Shown in pieces: positions 5,400-6,101 of a stretch of DNA of 6,101 nt. Location of the stretch: NCBI GenBank assembly GCA_947455875.1, contig CANGSD010000086.1, positions 1 through 6,101 on the forward strand, in the 5' to 3' direction. The stretch comes from Comamonadaceae bacterium. GTDB lineage: Bacteria; Pseudomonadota; Gammaproteobacteria; Burkholderiales; Burkholderiaceae. Each line of letters begins with the position of its first letter. Positions within the stretch are counted from its first letter, which is position 1. A program made the translations under genes and the position numbers. The notes beneath the pieces are model-generated. The model made no database searches, was not told the DNA's origin, and worked only from the letters and a program-made list of their open reading frames with translations.

Positions 5400-6101
5400 T
5401 CAAGGTGCGCCCACGAGCCCAGTCAATCCCAGCGCTAGGGACAGACTCGCGGCCCCCAGCAGCGTCGATAGCGTGATCAGCGCAGCGACGAAGGTGCCGT
5501 CGTAGCCCATACGCGTGGCCAGCACATAGGCCGTGGGTGCGGTGGGCAGGGCCGAAAAACACAGAAAGATCTGGGTTTGCGCCGGATCCAGCCGGAAAAG
5601 GTGGGCCAGTGCCAAGGCCAGCAGCGGCGAGGCCAGGTGCTTGATCACCAGCACGGAGGTGGCCAGCGCCTTGCTGTGGGCCAGCGATCCGAATTGAAGG
5701 CCGGCGCCGGCCGTCATCAACCCCAGCGCGAGGGAGGCCCCGCCGATGCGGCTCACGGCGGGGTCCAGCCAGGACGGGATGGCGAACCCCGCCACGTTGG
5801 CGATCAGACCTCCCACGGTGGCGATGATCAAGGGGTTGCGCACCAAGGCCGATCCCACCGGCGTACCCGCCTGACGCGCCATCGGCCAGACGGCGGCGAT
5901 ATTGAGCAAGGGAATGCAGACCCCCATGAGAATGGCCAGCAGTTGCATGCCCGAAGGACCGGCCAGGCGGTCAATCAGCGCCAGACCGATGAAGGAATTG
6001 AAACGGAAAGCCACCTGCGCGCCCGCCGCGTATTGGCGCGGGTCGATGTGACGACCGAGCAGGGGCAGACGCGGCAGCAGGTAGGCCAGGGCAATGGTGC
6101 A
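5400..6101 (-). CDS. AEC-family transporter (auxin efflux carrier type), C-terminal part, runs off right edge
   Basis: This is an inner-membrane permease of the AEC family, whose bacterial members include malate, malonate and other organic-acid carriers; the substrate cannot be predicted here. The frame reads from the window edge for 233 residues to a TGA at 5400-5402. Roughly the first 80 residues and the start codon lie outside the window, judging from the usual length near 310. Hydrophobic segments recur throughout, with family-typical stretches: QVAFRFNSFIGLAL near the left of the visible part, RNPLIIATVGGL opening the C-terminal repeat, and CFSALPTAPTAYVLATRMGYD before the last segment. 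It lies upstream of the 128-residue gene on the same strand with an 89-base gap holding two competing inverted repeats. Confidence 0.9.
   Translation of the reverse strand, partial: CTIALAYLLPRLPLLGRHIDPRQYAAGAQVAFRFNSFIGLALIDRLAGPSGMQLLAILMGVCIPLLNIAAVWPMARQAGTPVGSALVRNPLIIATVGGLIANVAGFAIPSWLDPAVSRIGGASLALGLMTAGAGLQFGSLAHSKALATSVLVIKHLASPLLALALAHLFRLDPAQTQIFLCFSALPTAPTAYVLATRMGYDGTFVAALITLSTLLGAASLSLALGLTGLVGAP

Noticed and set aside
5311..5562. Longer N-terminus for the 128-residue protein, starting inside the AEC gene or at ATG 5361
   Set aside because: These starts lack a ribosome binding site, the upstream part overlaps the AEC coding region in another frame, and AAGGAG sits ideally before the ATG at 5310.

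Overview
The window is GC-rich, densely packed chromosomal DNA. It most likely comes from a betaproteobacterium of the order Burkholderiales, possibly near Comamonadaceae; this is inferred from base composition, protein style and gene order, not from a marker gene. It carries seven genes and no tRNA, rRNA, CRISPR array, insertion sequence or phage gene. There is no gene-free stretch longer than 90 bases. Most of it is conserved housekeeping DNA, and I found no clear new multi-gene system.

Layout, left to right: (1) mutL on the minus strand, N-terminal 416 residues only, running off the left edge; (2) a divergent dedA-family membrane protein gene, with only 36 bases between the two start codons; (3) amiC on the minus strand, convergent with dedA, encoding a Tat-exported AMIN plus Amidase_3 N-acetylmuramoyl-L-alanine amidase; (4) tsaE on the minus strand, whose stop codon overlaps the amiC start (ATGA); (5) queG on the plus strand, head-to-head with tsaE and possibly overlapping its 5' end; (6) an unrecognised 128-residue gene on the minus strand, overlapping the 3' end of queG by 23 bases; (7) the C-terminal 233 residues of an AEC-family transporter on the minus strand, running off the right edge.

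The core is a rearranged version of the well-known proteobacterial superoperon (in E. coli queG divergent from nnr-tsaE-amiB-mutL-miaA-hfq). Here nnr is absent between queG and tsaE, and a dedA gene on the opposite strand separates amiC from mutL. The genes serve tRNA anticodon-loop modification (TsaE for t6A37, QueG for queuosine 34), septal peptidoglycan splitting (AmiC), membrane homeostasis (DedA) and mismatch repair (MutL).

The points most worth a second look are non-coding or small. Three genes (mutL, dedA, queG) have a -10-like hexamer 6 to 9 bases before the start codon and no Shine-Dalgarno sequence, which suggests leaderless mRNAs. Two mutually exclusive inverted repeats lie just upstream of the orphan gene. 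dedA ends in a perfect 22-base palindrome, and the AmiC linker contains a duplicated 30-residue unit.
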